DNA from: Crotalaria pallida
Taxonomy: Eukaryota; Streptophyta; Magnoliopsida; Fabales; Fabaceae
Length of the DNA: 64,000 bases
Direction: 5' to 3'
Assembly (NCBI GenBank): GCA_037953625.1
Contig: CM075652.1
Span: forward strand, 53,623,501-53,687,500
Positions within the stretch are counted from its first letter, which is position 1, and each line of letters opens with the position of its first letter. Both the position numbers and the translations under genes were made by a program. Below are positions 44,165 through 55,862 of the stretch, one piece after another. The notes beneath the pieces were generated by a model. That model searched no databases. It was not told the origin of the DNA and saw only the letters and a list, made by a program, of their open reading frames with translations.

Positions 44165-46239
44165 TGTTGGAAGTCAAGCTTTCCCAAGGACTTCAAGTGC
44201 AAGTATTATATGGTTTTGATGATAACAAACTCAAGATTCTCAAGTGCATATCAAGTGCAATCACAAGATCTTCAATCTTCAAGTCCAAGCTTCAAGTTGA
44301 AGAATCAAGCAAATGAAGTTGAAGGCTCAAGCAAATAGAAGACCTTTTAACCCTTTCCCTTAGGACATCATGTAAGGTAATGAAGTCAAGGTTTATATTA
44401 TGTTAAAAGGCCAATATAAGTTTTTCTAAATATATTTTTCATAATTAAGGAGAAGAAAAAGGAGTTTTGTGAAAATCAGTTTTTATATCTTAGTTTTGGT
44501 GAAAATAATTGAAGTTACAAAACTTTGAATATTTTTATGTATGCAAGAGAGAGTAATCGATTACTTGTCTAAGTTAATCGATTAACTTTGTTGCATCATA
44601 GAAAAATCAGAGAGCTTGTAATCGATTAAGTGAAATTTGCTAATCCATTACTTTCTTATGAGAGTAATCGATTACATAGCTCAAGTAATCGATTATAATT
44701 GTTGCATCATATATTTTCCTGAGACAAAGTAATCGATTATTGCTTTGAGATAATCGATTACATGATGTTGCATCATATAAAAATCAGAGGCTCTGTAATC
44801 GATTATTAGAATAGTGGTAATCGATTATATGTGTTGCATCATACATTAAACAGAAGTGAAGTAATCGATTACATGCATGTGATAATCGATTACTGGTTTT
44901 TAAAATGAATTTGAAAATTTCTATTTTTAAAGGGATAATCGATTACCTCCCTCAAGTAATCGATTACCTCAAGTTTTATTGAAAAACGTGTCAGAATCAT
45001 TTTGATTATTTCCTGATTTGTTTTTATATAAAAGATTCTGATTTATTTTACAAAATTCGAAAATGATTTTAAATTTGAATTATTTCCTTATTTGTTTTAA
45101 GAATCAAATCTTTGTTTTATTTTCTAAATCTTTTTTTTTGGTTTTGATTTTAAAACTTAAATTATTTTATTTCCAAATTCGTTTTTGATTTTATTCTAAT
45201 TCTATTTTCAAATTCAAAATTCAAATTTCAAATCTTTGGTTTTAATTCTTAAATCTTTTATTTTATTTTTTGATTTGATTTTGATTTCAATAGTAACCCT
45301 ATTTATTTGTTTTGGAAAATCATTTCAAACTTCTACATTGAGCGACTCTGATCATTCACGCTCTTTCTTCTTCTTCTTCTTCTTCAATTCTCTGGTTTTC
45401 ACGCTCAATCTTTTTGAAGAAAAACTAAACCTTATTTTGGCCTTGTAACAACTTTATATCGACTTCATTGCCATAGAGCTTAATTGTTGTATTCGTGTTG
45501 CTTAGAACACATAATTGTTAGAGTGGCCTTTATTGTTGTATCAGCACTATTAAGAGTGCACTATAGGTCTTGTACCAAATCACTCATACCATAACCAGTG
45601 TTGTAAGGGGTGTGTAACCCTTAGTGACTAGGGAGTGAATCTCCTAGTGCGGACGTGTTGCGTTCGTGGTTGTAGGGTGAGGAACCTGCTGTGTGGGTAG
45701 TGCTAGACGAACGGTGGGGCACCTAGTAGTTAGGCTATCTGGTTTATTGAGGTCCCTGGCGAAAGGAGGTTCCTAGTAGCTTGCGGGGCGCTCTGGTTGT
45801 ACTTGGGGGCGCTTGGCGTCTTTGGTTTAGTGAAAAGCTCAAGCGAGTCGCTTGGGGACTGGAGTAGGCCGGGTTTGCCGAACCAGGATAAAATCTTCGG
45901 TGCAATCTCTTCTATCCCTATCTCTTTATTTTCCGCTGTTATATTTATTTGTTGCGCATCATAACATCTATTTTCATAATAATCTATTTTAAGAGAATTT
46001 AAAATAATAAGCGCGGTAACGGTTTTCGTTGTTCTTATTTTATTTCGTATCCGCGCATATTAGTTTTCATAATAGTATTAATATTATTCGCTTAAGCACA
46101 ATCGATTTTCAACATTATATTGTTTTCTGCTGCAAAATCTGTTTAAGTTTGTTGAAAAAGTTTTAAAGCGAATATTTTCCAATGTTTTCGTAAACACCCA
46201 ATTCACCCCCCTCTTGGGTGACGGCTGCCAAAACTAACA
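44165..46239 (+). repeat. 3' LTR of Copia E
   Basis: Matches 35480-38438 without Cassandra, including the palindrome-pair cluster (about 44556-44964). It ends AACTAACA before ccttt (46240-46244). Confidence 0.93.
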
Positions 46240-46244
46240 CCTTT

Positions 46245-47240
46245 AGCAACTTAATTCTCTCATGCCCTTTAGTCATCCTTGTTACTTAACTTCTTTTAAT
46301 TGCGCATAATGATCCGTGGTGACACATTCTACACCTAATGGGACCTTTCCACCTAATGGGACATTTTTACCTGATGGGACATTTTCACCTAACAGGACAT
46401 TTGCACCTATTGGGACATTTGCACCTAACATGACATTTGCACCTAACATGACATTTGCACCTAATGGGGCGTGTCACCCAACCGGATCATTATTAAGCGC
46501 CACGAACACAATACATACATCACATACACAAACACATTCCTTTTTACTCATAGCTAATAATTATTTATCTCCCTATCCAAGGTTGTCATTTTACTCTAAT
46601 TTATTATCATCATTACATCACATTGCATCATTACATCACATTGCACCAACATCACTAACTCCTTTTCTAGGTTATAATATATAGATTCTTGTTACCTTAT
46701 ATTCATTTTAAACCCTAGCCATTTTCCCACATCATCACCAACAAACTCATCCAAATATTACAAGCACAAATATCAAATATTCATAATTTCATAGATACAT
46801 ATTTGAGTTATCATTCCTTTATTTTAACACCTAACTTATTACTAACATCAACTACCCTAATGTTCATAGTTATAACTACTCTTTCCTACCCTTAGTCATC
46901 ACTATAATCACCCTAGAAATCATGCCATAAATAATGGTAACACCTCCCTTCTTACCTCAACCATGTAGAAAATATACTAAGCCTCCAAACCCTAGACTTT
47001 TAGCTTTTGCCCTAGCTCCTTGAGTCCTCAACCAAGAAGCCGCTGAATGTGCAATGCGAGGGAGGAGGAGAGACTGATTCCACTAACCTTGGTATTTGTG
47101 ATGAAGGAGGTGAGATGATGATGGTGGTTCATCCTTGGTTTCTTAGGGTTTGAGAGGAAGAGAGAGAGAGAGAGAGAGATAGCTCTTAGAACTTGGAGGA
47201 GAATAAGGATGAAACTTTGTCTTGGTGATGATGATGAAAT
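46245..47240 (-). repeat. LTR D middle segment, right copy
   Basis: The continuation of LTR D on the minus strand. It contains the GGGACATTTNCACCTAA tandem array (46320-46465), a donor GTTGAG/GTAAG (about 46955) and a purine run near 47158-47180. The segment ends at the target of Copia solo LTR I (gaaat, 47236-47240). No genes. Confidence 0.75.
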
Positions 47241-47447
47241 TGCTGGAAATAAGGATCAAAATACGCAGTGGAAAAAAAATGAAATACCCTATTTCAAGAA
47301 CAAGATCCATGCGAGAGAGCGTGATTCGAGATAAAAAAAAAACGTTTACCTTTTGATGTGAAGAGGATAACAATGTTGGTCAAATCATCCACGAACAATC
47401 CGCGTCAATCACGAGCGCAGCAAGGTAGTCGCGCCTCTATTGGTATC

Positions 47448-47938
47448 TGTAATGTCTGGTTCCGGAGAATCCTTAAAGCTATGAGGAAGCCTTAAAGATC
47501 TTGGGGTCCAGGGTTGATATGTGATATTTGGGGATACCGAATACCTAGTTGGGGTATTCAGGGTTCTCCTAATCAGTGTGGGTGTGTGCAAAATGGGAGT
47601 TTTTGGGATAGGAGTGCGTACCTAAGCCCCTAGCTGGAGACAGCTATTTATAGGGGAAGGAGAATTGTACCTTATGGGCCAGTACGGAGGTCCATAGAAG
47701 GTGACGTGGCCCTAAGTGGATAAGGATTCATCCTTATCCTGTCCTAGAGCCTTATCCCTAATCCGTTAAGCGCGTGAAGGGTACGCTCGGGTCCTTGCGG
47801 ATAAGGGATTCGGACGGTCCGAGCCCCCCAGCCCTGTACTATGGTGTGATAGTCGGTCAGCGAGTGTAGTGGTCGGCTGAGACCTTTGTGTGTCGGTGGA
47901 AGACCCTTGGGGCACTTGCCGAGGGTCAGTCCACTACA
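47448..47938 (-). repeat. Solo LTR K (491 bp)
   Basis: It runs on the minus strand from TGTAGTGG to GACATTACA, with the target duplication gtatc at 47443-47447 and 47939-47943. It contains a TATAAATAG box (about 47644-47652). The superfamily is not determined. A truncated duplicate is at 39621-40044. Confidence 0.85.
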
Positions 47939-48802
47939 GTATCCACACGAACAGGTTCCCAATTGAAGTCACGTCTCTTTTCTTAGTGCTAGCAGAGAAG
48001 AGAGAGATTCAGTGTATCACTCACTCTCTGATATGGACAGCTAGGGTTGCCGTTTTGTGTCTCACACGTCCCAAAACCCTAAGGCTAATACTATTATTTA
48101 TAATAGTATTAGACCAGCGGGCTGGGCTTGGCAGCACATATCAGAATGCATCGCATGATCACACTATGCATCGCACGGACATAAATTTTATAAAAATACA
48201 ACTATTGTCTTTTTTTTTATCAAATGTGATATCTTCAATCTATCTGTTCTTAGTGTGTGACCCTATAGGTTCTTGTAACACTGGCAGTAAAGTTAAAATC
48301 CCATTTTAAGTTTACAAGCAATGAGCGGTATCAAGCAACACGTCATTGCTACCCAAGTGACAAGAATGTCTGTGATTTGACATAACCTTAGTGTGACCAA
48401 TGATCATGTGCAAATTTAATCCCTTTGTCCAAATATCGTAGTTACACTCATGGCATGGAAGGTGTCACCCATGTACAGTGTAACCTATAGTTTCTTGATC
48501 CCTGAGTAGACATGTCTAAACAAGTCTCTCCAATATCTCATATTGACTATCTTGAGCATGGCCATACATTTCACCGTCTCACTCAATCAAGGGGACCAGA
48601 GATATAATTCCTATTGACAAGGAAGGACAAATCTCATCTACGTCGCTCACATCCCTATACATGATTTGTCATATACCCGACTACAACCATTATGATCACG
48701 TGGTTAAAGATGACGTTTGATTGCGTGAAAGCACATATAACTCCTTATGTTGGGAACCATAGCGACTTCAGGTCGAAGGACCATGTACATCATTGTCACT
48801 AT
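47939..48802 (-). other. Solo LTR I, middle piece
   Basis: Noncoding. Contains AAGTTTACAAG and GTGTGACCC strings that I associate with Copia LTRs. It ends at the target actat of element G. Confidence 0.55.
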
Positions 48803-49508
48803 TGTAACACTCCTTGAATATCATCTTACTTTATAAGAAAAGTAATAAGTTTATGAATATTTGGACTTGTTATCGTTGGAAAAAGATCTGAAAATAAGAA
48901 TTTTCCCTTCCCTTGAAAATTCTTTTTCACAAACACTTGATTAATAATGAAGTTGACTAACAAAATCAGAGTTTGCGGAAACATAGTAAAATAGTCATAT
49001 TATACTCTCAAAATATATCAAGTGTAACAAGTCCATGGATACCAAATAAATATTATTATGAAACCAAATTCATCTTATGATACCTCTTTCAAAATGTGTA
49101 TCATATAAATACTATTAAAAACATAGATGTTATAGAGCTGGTCACTGGTCCTCTGTCCAAACATTTATCTGGCCGAATCCTCGATATTTGCACAACGGGT
49201 TCCCAACCCACACTTTCTACTCTCTGCATGCACCTAAGGGACATCTCCCTTTACTGATTCTTGTGCAAGCTAGATGCACGATCAACACCTAATAAGGGCA
49301 TGGGGGTTAGCTATACATATTCGCATAATCAAATGAGAATTACAATAACATCCACAAGTCAACATGTATCAAATCATGATGCATATTCATATGAGCACAC
49401 CCGGTTAATCATAATAATTCTTTCAATGCAGGTGGCATGATGCATGATTTTCATCCACAACTGAGGCCTCTAACAAAGTCCATCTTGGACGTCCATCCAA
49501 TACACCGT

Positions 49509-50165
49509 TGTGTTCCCAGAACACTGACATTCGTTCCCAGAACGTAATGCCAAACCATACTTGGATAAATAAGCATCACTCCCAGAGTGTGCATCACGTT
49601 CCCAGAACGTGTAGCAAACCATACTTGGAATAATAAGCATCACTCCCAGAGTGTGCATCACGTTCCCAGAACGCATAAAAACCAGGTCCCTGACACTGGC
49701 CACATTCCCAGAATGTGTCATCAAGTAGGTTGCATATCAATGTGTTCCCAGAACACTAACATACGTTCCCAGAACGTATATAACCAGGTCCCAGACACTG
49801 GCCACATTCCCAGAATGTGTCATCAAGTAGGTTACAAATTTGGTACTCCCGGAGTACCCTCCTCATATTCCCAGAATATGATAGACGTTCCTACCAACCC
49901 ATCTTCCATTCTATATGCATGAATGCACAATCATTAAGGTTGGTTTTAATCTTTAATTCTATTATTATACCAATGTGTTCCCAGAACACTAACATACGTT
50001 CCCAGAACGTATCGCAAACCATACTTGGAATATAATCAAGCACCACTCCCAGAGTGTGCATCACGTTCCCAGAACGTATCAAAGAAACCATGTCCCAGAC
50101 AATGGCCACATTCCCAGAATGTGTCATCAAGTAGGTTGCAAATTTGGTACTCATAGAGTACAGGG
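49509..50165 (-). promoter_or_regulatory. Array of 18 covarying mini-hairpins, 3' LTR of G
   Basis: Eighteen units have the form stem-CCA-stem: GTGTTC-CCA-GAACAC, ACGTTC-CCA-GAACGT, ACATTC-CCA-GAATGT, CACTC-CCA-GAGTG, ATATTC-CCA-GAATAT and GTACTC-CCG-GAGTAC. Both arms change together while the loop stays. Approximate starts: 49510, 49532, 49578, 49598, 49645, 49661, 49699, 49740, 49762, 49802, 49843, 49866, 49973, 49995, 50043, 50061, 50106, 50149. Confidence 0.85.
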
Positions 50166-50365
50166 TCATGTTCCCATTAATTCCATTATTATGACTTAGA
50201 AAACACAACTTTGGAATGATATCTTGAGGTATGGCCTTATTCATAAAATTCACCTTTGAATTTAAGTTTAACATATGCTCATAGACCTGGATTGAGAGAA
50301 TATATCATTGGTATTAACAATCCTTACTCAAAAACTTAACTTTTATTTTTAAGTTTCAGGTACTA

Positions 50366-50770
50366 ACCGGTTACATCATCACCTAACCGGTTAGAATTAC
50401 AGACCTGAATACAGAACCACTGATTTTCAAAGAGTCTTTTCTTGAAATCTCTACTCAATCCAATAACAAGGTCTTAGCATAACAGAATACCTCAAGTTCA
50501 ACACATAATATCATTCAAAAGATCTAAGTCATAATCCAATTTCATTTATGCATAATTTCCTCTTGAAATTATCATTTGATATTAAGGTATTAACTTATCA
50601 CTTCCAATCTAAACCAAACAGTGCTCAATCACATAGTTTTAGATTGGTCTTTGTATGAAATTATAGCTTAAACTTGAGTACAAATGGTATGGACACTTAG
50701 CCAATTTCATAAATTTATTTTCTTTGAAAATTGACAGTATCTAACCGGTTACAAATTTCGACTAACCGGT
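50366..50770 (-). promoter_or_regulatory. Intronic ACCGGT pairs, 3' LTR of G
   Basis: ACCGGT starts at 50366/50386 (20 bp) and 50744/50765 (21 bp), each within TAACCGGTTA. Confidence 0.75.
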
Positions 50771-51682
50771 TAGATTATGTAGTCTGTACATTGAAAAATG
50801 AGGATTTGCATACCCTTCTTTTCAATACTCAAATTTAACCAATTTCATCAATCAAAAGAGTTCACATACCTTAATACTAGTATGTTCAGCCACAGAAACA
50901 TATCTATCTTGCATGCATTCAATTTAGATACTCAAATTGCACATAATTGCACATATTTCACAACTTAATGCAATAATTCACATAGTATCCAAATAAGTCA
51001 TGAGTCCAACATCAATATAGCTTGCATGCATCTAGATAACATTGCTCATAACAACAATTGAGCTCAGATTGGCCTCCAAGCCAATTAACCATTTTAACTT
51101 ATGCCCTTTGAGTCTCTTGGTGACTCATCCTATGTTCTACCACAATTTATTCTCATTCTAGAAAATAGTAAGCTTCCCCCTTACCTTAGGGTCGTGCTTG
51201 AACAAGATTTGAGCAGAGATTTGAGGTAGAACACCAACACCCAAAACTCCTCCTCAAACCAGAACCGTTTTGACAGGGTAGATTGATCAAGGAATTTGGA
51301 ACATGAAATGGACATCGAAATTAGGGAAAATGGTCATTATCAAAACCATGCAACATGAACTTTGAAAGGAAGTCAAGTATAAAACAAGAGAAGGCTTGAG
51401 CTTACCAAAATCGAAGCTCAAAGTCAGTTCCAGAAACCCAATACAGAACTGTGACAGTTTTGAACCTTCAATTTCGTGAATCGATTTCTCCTAGCTCAGG
51501 AACTCTCAACTCACAAACCTTATATCAATACAAAGCCCTTTATGTGAGCTTTGTAACCGTGTATCACTCATGTTCTAACTCTCAAAAACGAAGGAGAATT
51601 TCAGAGACGAATCTCAGAACCCTAAAAATAGAGTTTCAGCACTTCAATCAGAAAATCAACCCAAATTCATCAACAATTCGGG

Positions 51683-51848
51683 TTTATATAGAGAGATCAG
51701 GCTTGCATGCAAGGCGACACGCGTTCCTCGGCGTGATTGAGTGGGATTCGTGGCAAATTTCTGGGTTTTGGATTGATTACTCATCAAACGCACTAATCCC
51801 AATTTCTGAGTTCATCGTGTAACCGGTTACAAAGCCCTTCTAACCGGT
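51683..51848 (-). promoter_or_regulatory. LTR G promoter: ACCGGT pair plus TATA box
   Basis: ACCGGT at 51822 and 51843 (21 bp apart) is about 135 bp upstream, in sense, of TATATAAA near 51690. The flank TTAGTGCGTTTGATGAGT matches the sequence next to the CTCGAG pairs of LTRs B and C. Confidence 0.65.
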
Positions 51849-52121
51849 TACATACTGATAAAATTCAAAAATTAATAATTTAATTACTCTTTCTTCAAAA
51901 ACCTTTTTAATATTGCAATTAGGTCCCAACCCAAGGACTAAATTACAATATTCACATTTTTGTACAAAATAACCATATAAAAATATATCTCATATTTTTA
52001 TATAATAAAAACACATAATGTACAAAAACTAAAACCTTCAAAACTAATATAAATCAATTATAAAATAATTGTTATAATTAATTTCTTGGTTATTTGGGAG
52101 ACGAAAATTAGGGGTGTTACA

Positions 52122-53520
52122 CTACTCCTCCACTTAAAAAGAATTTCGTCCCCGAAAGTCATCTTCTGAAATTTTCCACTTTTCCAAAGTGTTTTTATAC
52201 TAGAAAACTTCATCTTGCTCCCAAAAATTTGTTCTTTAGGGTCCTCCCCCACTTAAAAGAGTTTCGATATAGTTCTTTTATTTCGAAACATTTCTAATGA
52301 AACCTTTCACTTTAAAAATTCTTTGCATAAAAACTCTTATGTGAAAGAATTTCTTTTAAAAGAAATACTCTTTTGAATACTACACTTCACATAAATATTC
52401 TGCAAACAAAACACTTTCTAATAAACTTTTTGGAAAAACTCTTTGGGCTGCGCACTCTGATCTCTCGAGCACGATCAAAGAAACATTTGTATGATTTTAT
52501 TCCTTAATAGTTTGGGACATTAGGGTGATCAGTCCTAATATTCAAACCATTAATAACAAAATCATCCTTTTCAGATATAATCTTTCGCAAGAAAGACCAT
52601 ACGACAGGTCTTTAAGTTAGATGAACTTAAAGGTAGGATAATTATCACTATCAGACTTAGTTAGATAGTCATGTTCTAGAGACATTTCCGTTGGGGAGAC
52701 AAAGATTTGTCCTATCCCGGTGGTTGTTAATCTCTCTAGCCATAACTGATCTTTCTATTTCTGTAGTGTCCACAGATATTATCACATCCAACTGTGATAA
52801 GGGTTTTGATCACAGAAAGATTGGAGTTGAACTTCCAACGGGATATTGATATTCTCAAACGATTAGATTAACGTAATCGAAAACATTTAACTACGTTAAC
52901 TCGGATCAAAGGAAGAGATAGGCTTGGGTTGTCTACGTCAGGATTACACTCAACTCTCATCTCAGCCGGTGAATTCTTCTCGTGCTGGATTCGTCCATTC
53001 CTTTCTCACCTTTTCCTTCAAGACAATTCGGTGAATAATACTCCAGCTTCCTACAGTCGGACTTGACTATTCCCTTAGGTACATCACAACTAAACTCAAA
53101 GTGATGTGCCTCACAGTTTTCACCTTGAGATGAACAAATGTCCCCTTCCCTATTTCCTCCTTAACCATTTCCCTTTCATTCAAGGTTCCCTTAGCTTCTC
53201 TATATCTATGGTTGATATTCTCCCATTTACTTTTCCTCTTTCTCCAGTAAGGCCCGTATTTCATCATTCTTTCTCTTATTCTGAACTCAAACATTTCTCG
53301 CATGAAATTCATGTACTTTCCCATAGTCCTCATACATGCTTACCAACATCGAGAAATTCCTTATTCCTTGATAGTTGATAGCTAACTTGGATACGAACAT
53401 AATCTACTCTTGAAATTCGTGCCTTTGGATTTCTCATCTAGGTTGTCCTAGACAACACTTCATAAATCCCTTGCCTCCATAATATATTTTCTAATATCCA
53501 TAATCTCAGACTTTAATTCC
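52122..53520 (-). other. 3' internal region of element G, mostly unrecognised
   Basis: It holds the polypurine region and the PPT hairpin (52142-52158, one mismatch). A Lys/Glu/Arg-rich open frame at 53067-53333 (minus) is not recognised. Integrase and chromodomain sequences expected here are not identifiable. Confidence 0.5.
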
Positions 53521-53525
53521 AAAAG

Positions 53526-53801
53526 TTAAATCTCATTCGTCTCCTTCAACTCCTCATCTTCTGGTTGAAATTCACGGATCCGATTTAAGAATTCGTTGGT
53601 CATTTGCAACATTCCCAATCTAAGGCTAGATAGTTCCACTTGCATTGCCCGACTTTGGTCTCTGAACTCCGTGATCAGAATAGCCTCCTTGACCATCATT
53701 GAGCTCGCAGGAATAGCCTTTCTACTCAAATTATCTGCAACCACGTTTGCTTTGCCAGGATGATAATGGAGCTCAAAGCCATACTCTTTAAGAAACTCCA
53801 T
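53526..53801 (-). pseudogene. RNase H end and integrase linker remnant of G
   Basis: The 91-codon frame begins MEFLKEYGFELHYHPGKANV and contains DNLSRKAIPASSMMVKEAI. This matches the RNase H C terminus and the linker before the integrase zinc region of elements A and B. It is an isolated fragment. Confidence 0.85.
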
Positions 53802-53929
53802 CCATCACCTTTGCCTTATATTCTACTCTTCTTCTTCTTATTGTCATTCATATTTTCGAACCCCAAACTTGTTCATGAATCACAACCTTCTTATCTTAGT
53901 ACTTATCGTCTCTTTTGCATCATCCAGCT

Positions 53930-54475
53930 AAATCCTCTATCTTCTCCGATTGGAGTAGCTCATTAATTTTAACTCTTGATTAGTCCATAAGTATTATGAT
54001 TCAATCCTCTTAAATCAATTTCAATGATAAATCAAGGGATTAAATTATTTTACCACACTAAATCCTTCCTTAAATTTTACTTAGGTGATTGACATTGAGT
54101 TTGGATTGGAGGAAGATGTCTACTGATACCAAAAGTTCCTTCACAAAGGACTTAAATTTTTATTTTAAACTTTCAGCTTCTAACCGGTTATAAGAAACTC
54201 TAACCGGTTTATGAAGTACAGTTTTAGAAATAAAACCAAAGAATTTCAAAACCATTTTCTTTACATCATCCAATCCAACTCAAAATAGGATTTAATCATA
54301 ATCTAATACCTTGATTCCAACTGAATTCATCACTGAAACGATTTAAATCATAATATACTCACTTTTTTCCATAATTCCTCTTGGACTAATCATATTATAT
54401 TGGGGTATAATCCATCACTACCCCACCATAATCAAACAACATCCAATCATTTCATACAATCAGTTGATCTTTCCA
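53930..54475 (-). repeat. LTR-like fragment inside element G
   Basis: It contains an ACCGGT pair (54183/54203, 20 bp) in a context similar to 50340-50500 of G's own LTR (long T/A stretch, TTTCAG, then the pair, then CAATCCAA). It is divergent, so it is an older or foreign LTR piece. How it came to lie between RT and RNase H remnants is not clear. Confidence 0.5.
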
Positions 54476-54499
54476 AGTCAACTTGGTCAGAGGCCATGC

Positions 54500-55235
54500 G
54501 ATCTTAGAAAATCCTTAAATACTCTGGCGATAGTACCCAGCCAGCCTTAAGAACTTCTTACTTTAAAGATCGCATGCCCTGCGAACTTAACTTCGCTCAA
54601 CCAAAACTCATCTTTGGTGAGCTTAGCACACAACTACTCCTCTTGCAGGATTCTCAACACAATCCTGAGATGTTTCTCATGCTCCTTCGGTTTCTCAGGA
54701 TAAACCACAAACGAATCCAAATATGATCTAAAGGTCCATTTCTTATAATCCATAAAAGAACAAGTGCATTAGTCAATCCGAACGACATTATTTCCTACTC
54801 ATAATGTCCGTATCGAGATCAAAAATGCAGTCTTAAGTGGATTCCTGTCCCGAGTCCTGATTTGGGGTTAATCCAACCTCCAATCAATCTTAGAAAACAC
54901 TTAGACTCCTTTAATCTGATTCAACCAAAACCTTTTTAGCACTTTTGTACGTGTTTCCCCCATTTGACCATTCCCGATGGTACCATATTATAAAGGTAGT
55001 AGAGATAGAATCAGTTTCAAGAATTAACTTGATTCCAAACTCTATGTCTCTACTCATGGGTGAACCTGACATCATTTCATACAACCAAGATTTCTTTAAC
55101 CCCCTTTCTCCTTTACTGCTGCCCAGAAGAAACACATGGGTTCATTGGATTCCAGATTCGAAACTTAGGAATCCCAATACAGGGTTGTTCTATCGTCATT
55201 AATCATGATCACTTGATCCCTCGGCTCCCAAACCG
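54500..55235 (-). pseudogene. Protease-RT remnant of G, catalytic RT box deleted
   Basis: On the minus strand broken pieces read SRDIEFGIKLI, VFSKIDWRL, NPLKTAF, then RT pieces ending LDSFVVYPEKPKEHEKHL. In A and B the motif FIDDILIYSK stands between the FV and the downstream acidic/His segment; here it is missing. Several stops and frameshifts. Clearly inactive. Confidence 0.75.
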
Positions 55236-55862
55236 TGCTTAAGATCAAATGTAATCATGACACAGGTAGATAGACAAAGTCTAATACCTTAATAGAACGA
55301 TTCAGACATACCTTGGAAACAACTACAAGAAGATTTGTAAGAGTCTCCACTTGAGATAGCAGATTGGGTAAGGCATTGAGCAACTTTTCTCAATACCCTT
55401 ATCCATAAGGAACAAAAGGAAGAACAGCTTTAGAGTTTAACAAACTCAACAAGGTTGATCTTTAAGAAGATAACTGCCCTGCACTCGGTCAGAGAAGTTA
55501 ATTAACGTTAACACTGGTGAGGGTAAATACTCTTCTCCAGAGTCAAGGACTTAAATACAACTCCTTTAAGATTTCCTTATCACTAGTTCTATGAGAACGG
55601 AATAAACCAACACTATGGTTTTAGGGTTACCACATGTCTAAAGAGAAGCATACAACTATCATACTTCTACTTACACTACATAGAACACTTCTAAATAGCA
55701 GAATAAGCTACTTATCTAGAGCCATTACCCATAACCTTAGCTCTAGTTTGGAAGTATATGAAAGCATACTTCCCATGAAACATTGCAGATATCGATGACC
55801 AGCGTATTGGACCACACACCCAAGGACCAAGAGTCAGGACCATTGCTCTGATACCATAAAAG
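55236..55862 (-). other. 5' internal region of element G with PBS
   Basis: The tRNA-iMet PBS is read on the minus strand at 55845-55856 (TGGTATCAGAGC). The rest should be gag but I cannot recognise a capsid frame. Confidence 0.6.

Larger units (their letters stand above)
40045..46239 (+). mobile_element. Copia element E, Sirevirus-like, gag-only, 5' LTR truncated
   Basis: Only about 395 bp of the 5' LTR remain (40045-40439). The PBS TGGTATCAGAGC is at 40442-40453. The internal region holds gag and a noncoding tail with multiplied polypurine tracts. The 3' LTR is 44165-46239, followed by the target sequence ccttt. No pol is present. Confidence 0.9.
48803..52121 (-). repeat. 3' LTR of element G
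   Basis: Sense layout: ACCGGT pair (51843, 51822), TATA near 51690, donor CCTAAG/GTAAGG (51184), ACCGGT pairs (50765/50744 and 50386/50366), hairpin array (50165-49509), acceptor GCCCTTATTAG (49289). Its exon 2 start (CTAGCTTGCACAAGAATC) still resembles the ORF start of B and C but is not open. Confidence 0.92.

Noticed and set aside
49587..49922. Repetitive protein with recurring Pro-Glu/Gln-Asn-Val units
   Set aside because: The repeats are the translated mini-hairpin array. Stem covariation explains the pattern and the frame is not maintained between units.
49509..50165. CRISPR-like array
   Set aside because: Spacers are not uniform or unique, repeats are covarying hairpins and the genome is a plant nuclear one.
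53067..53333. A Lys/Glu-rich gene on the minus strand
   Set aside because: It lies in the degenerate interior of element G with no recognisable motif; kept only as a remark in that feature.
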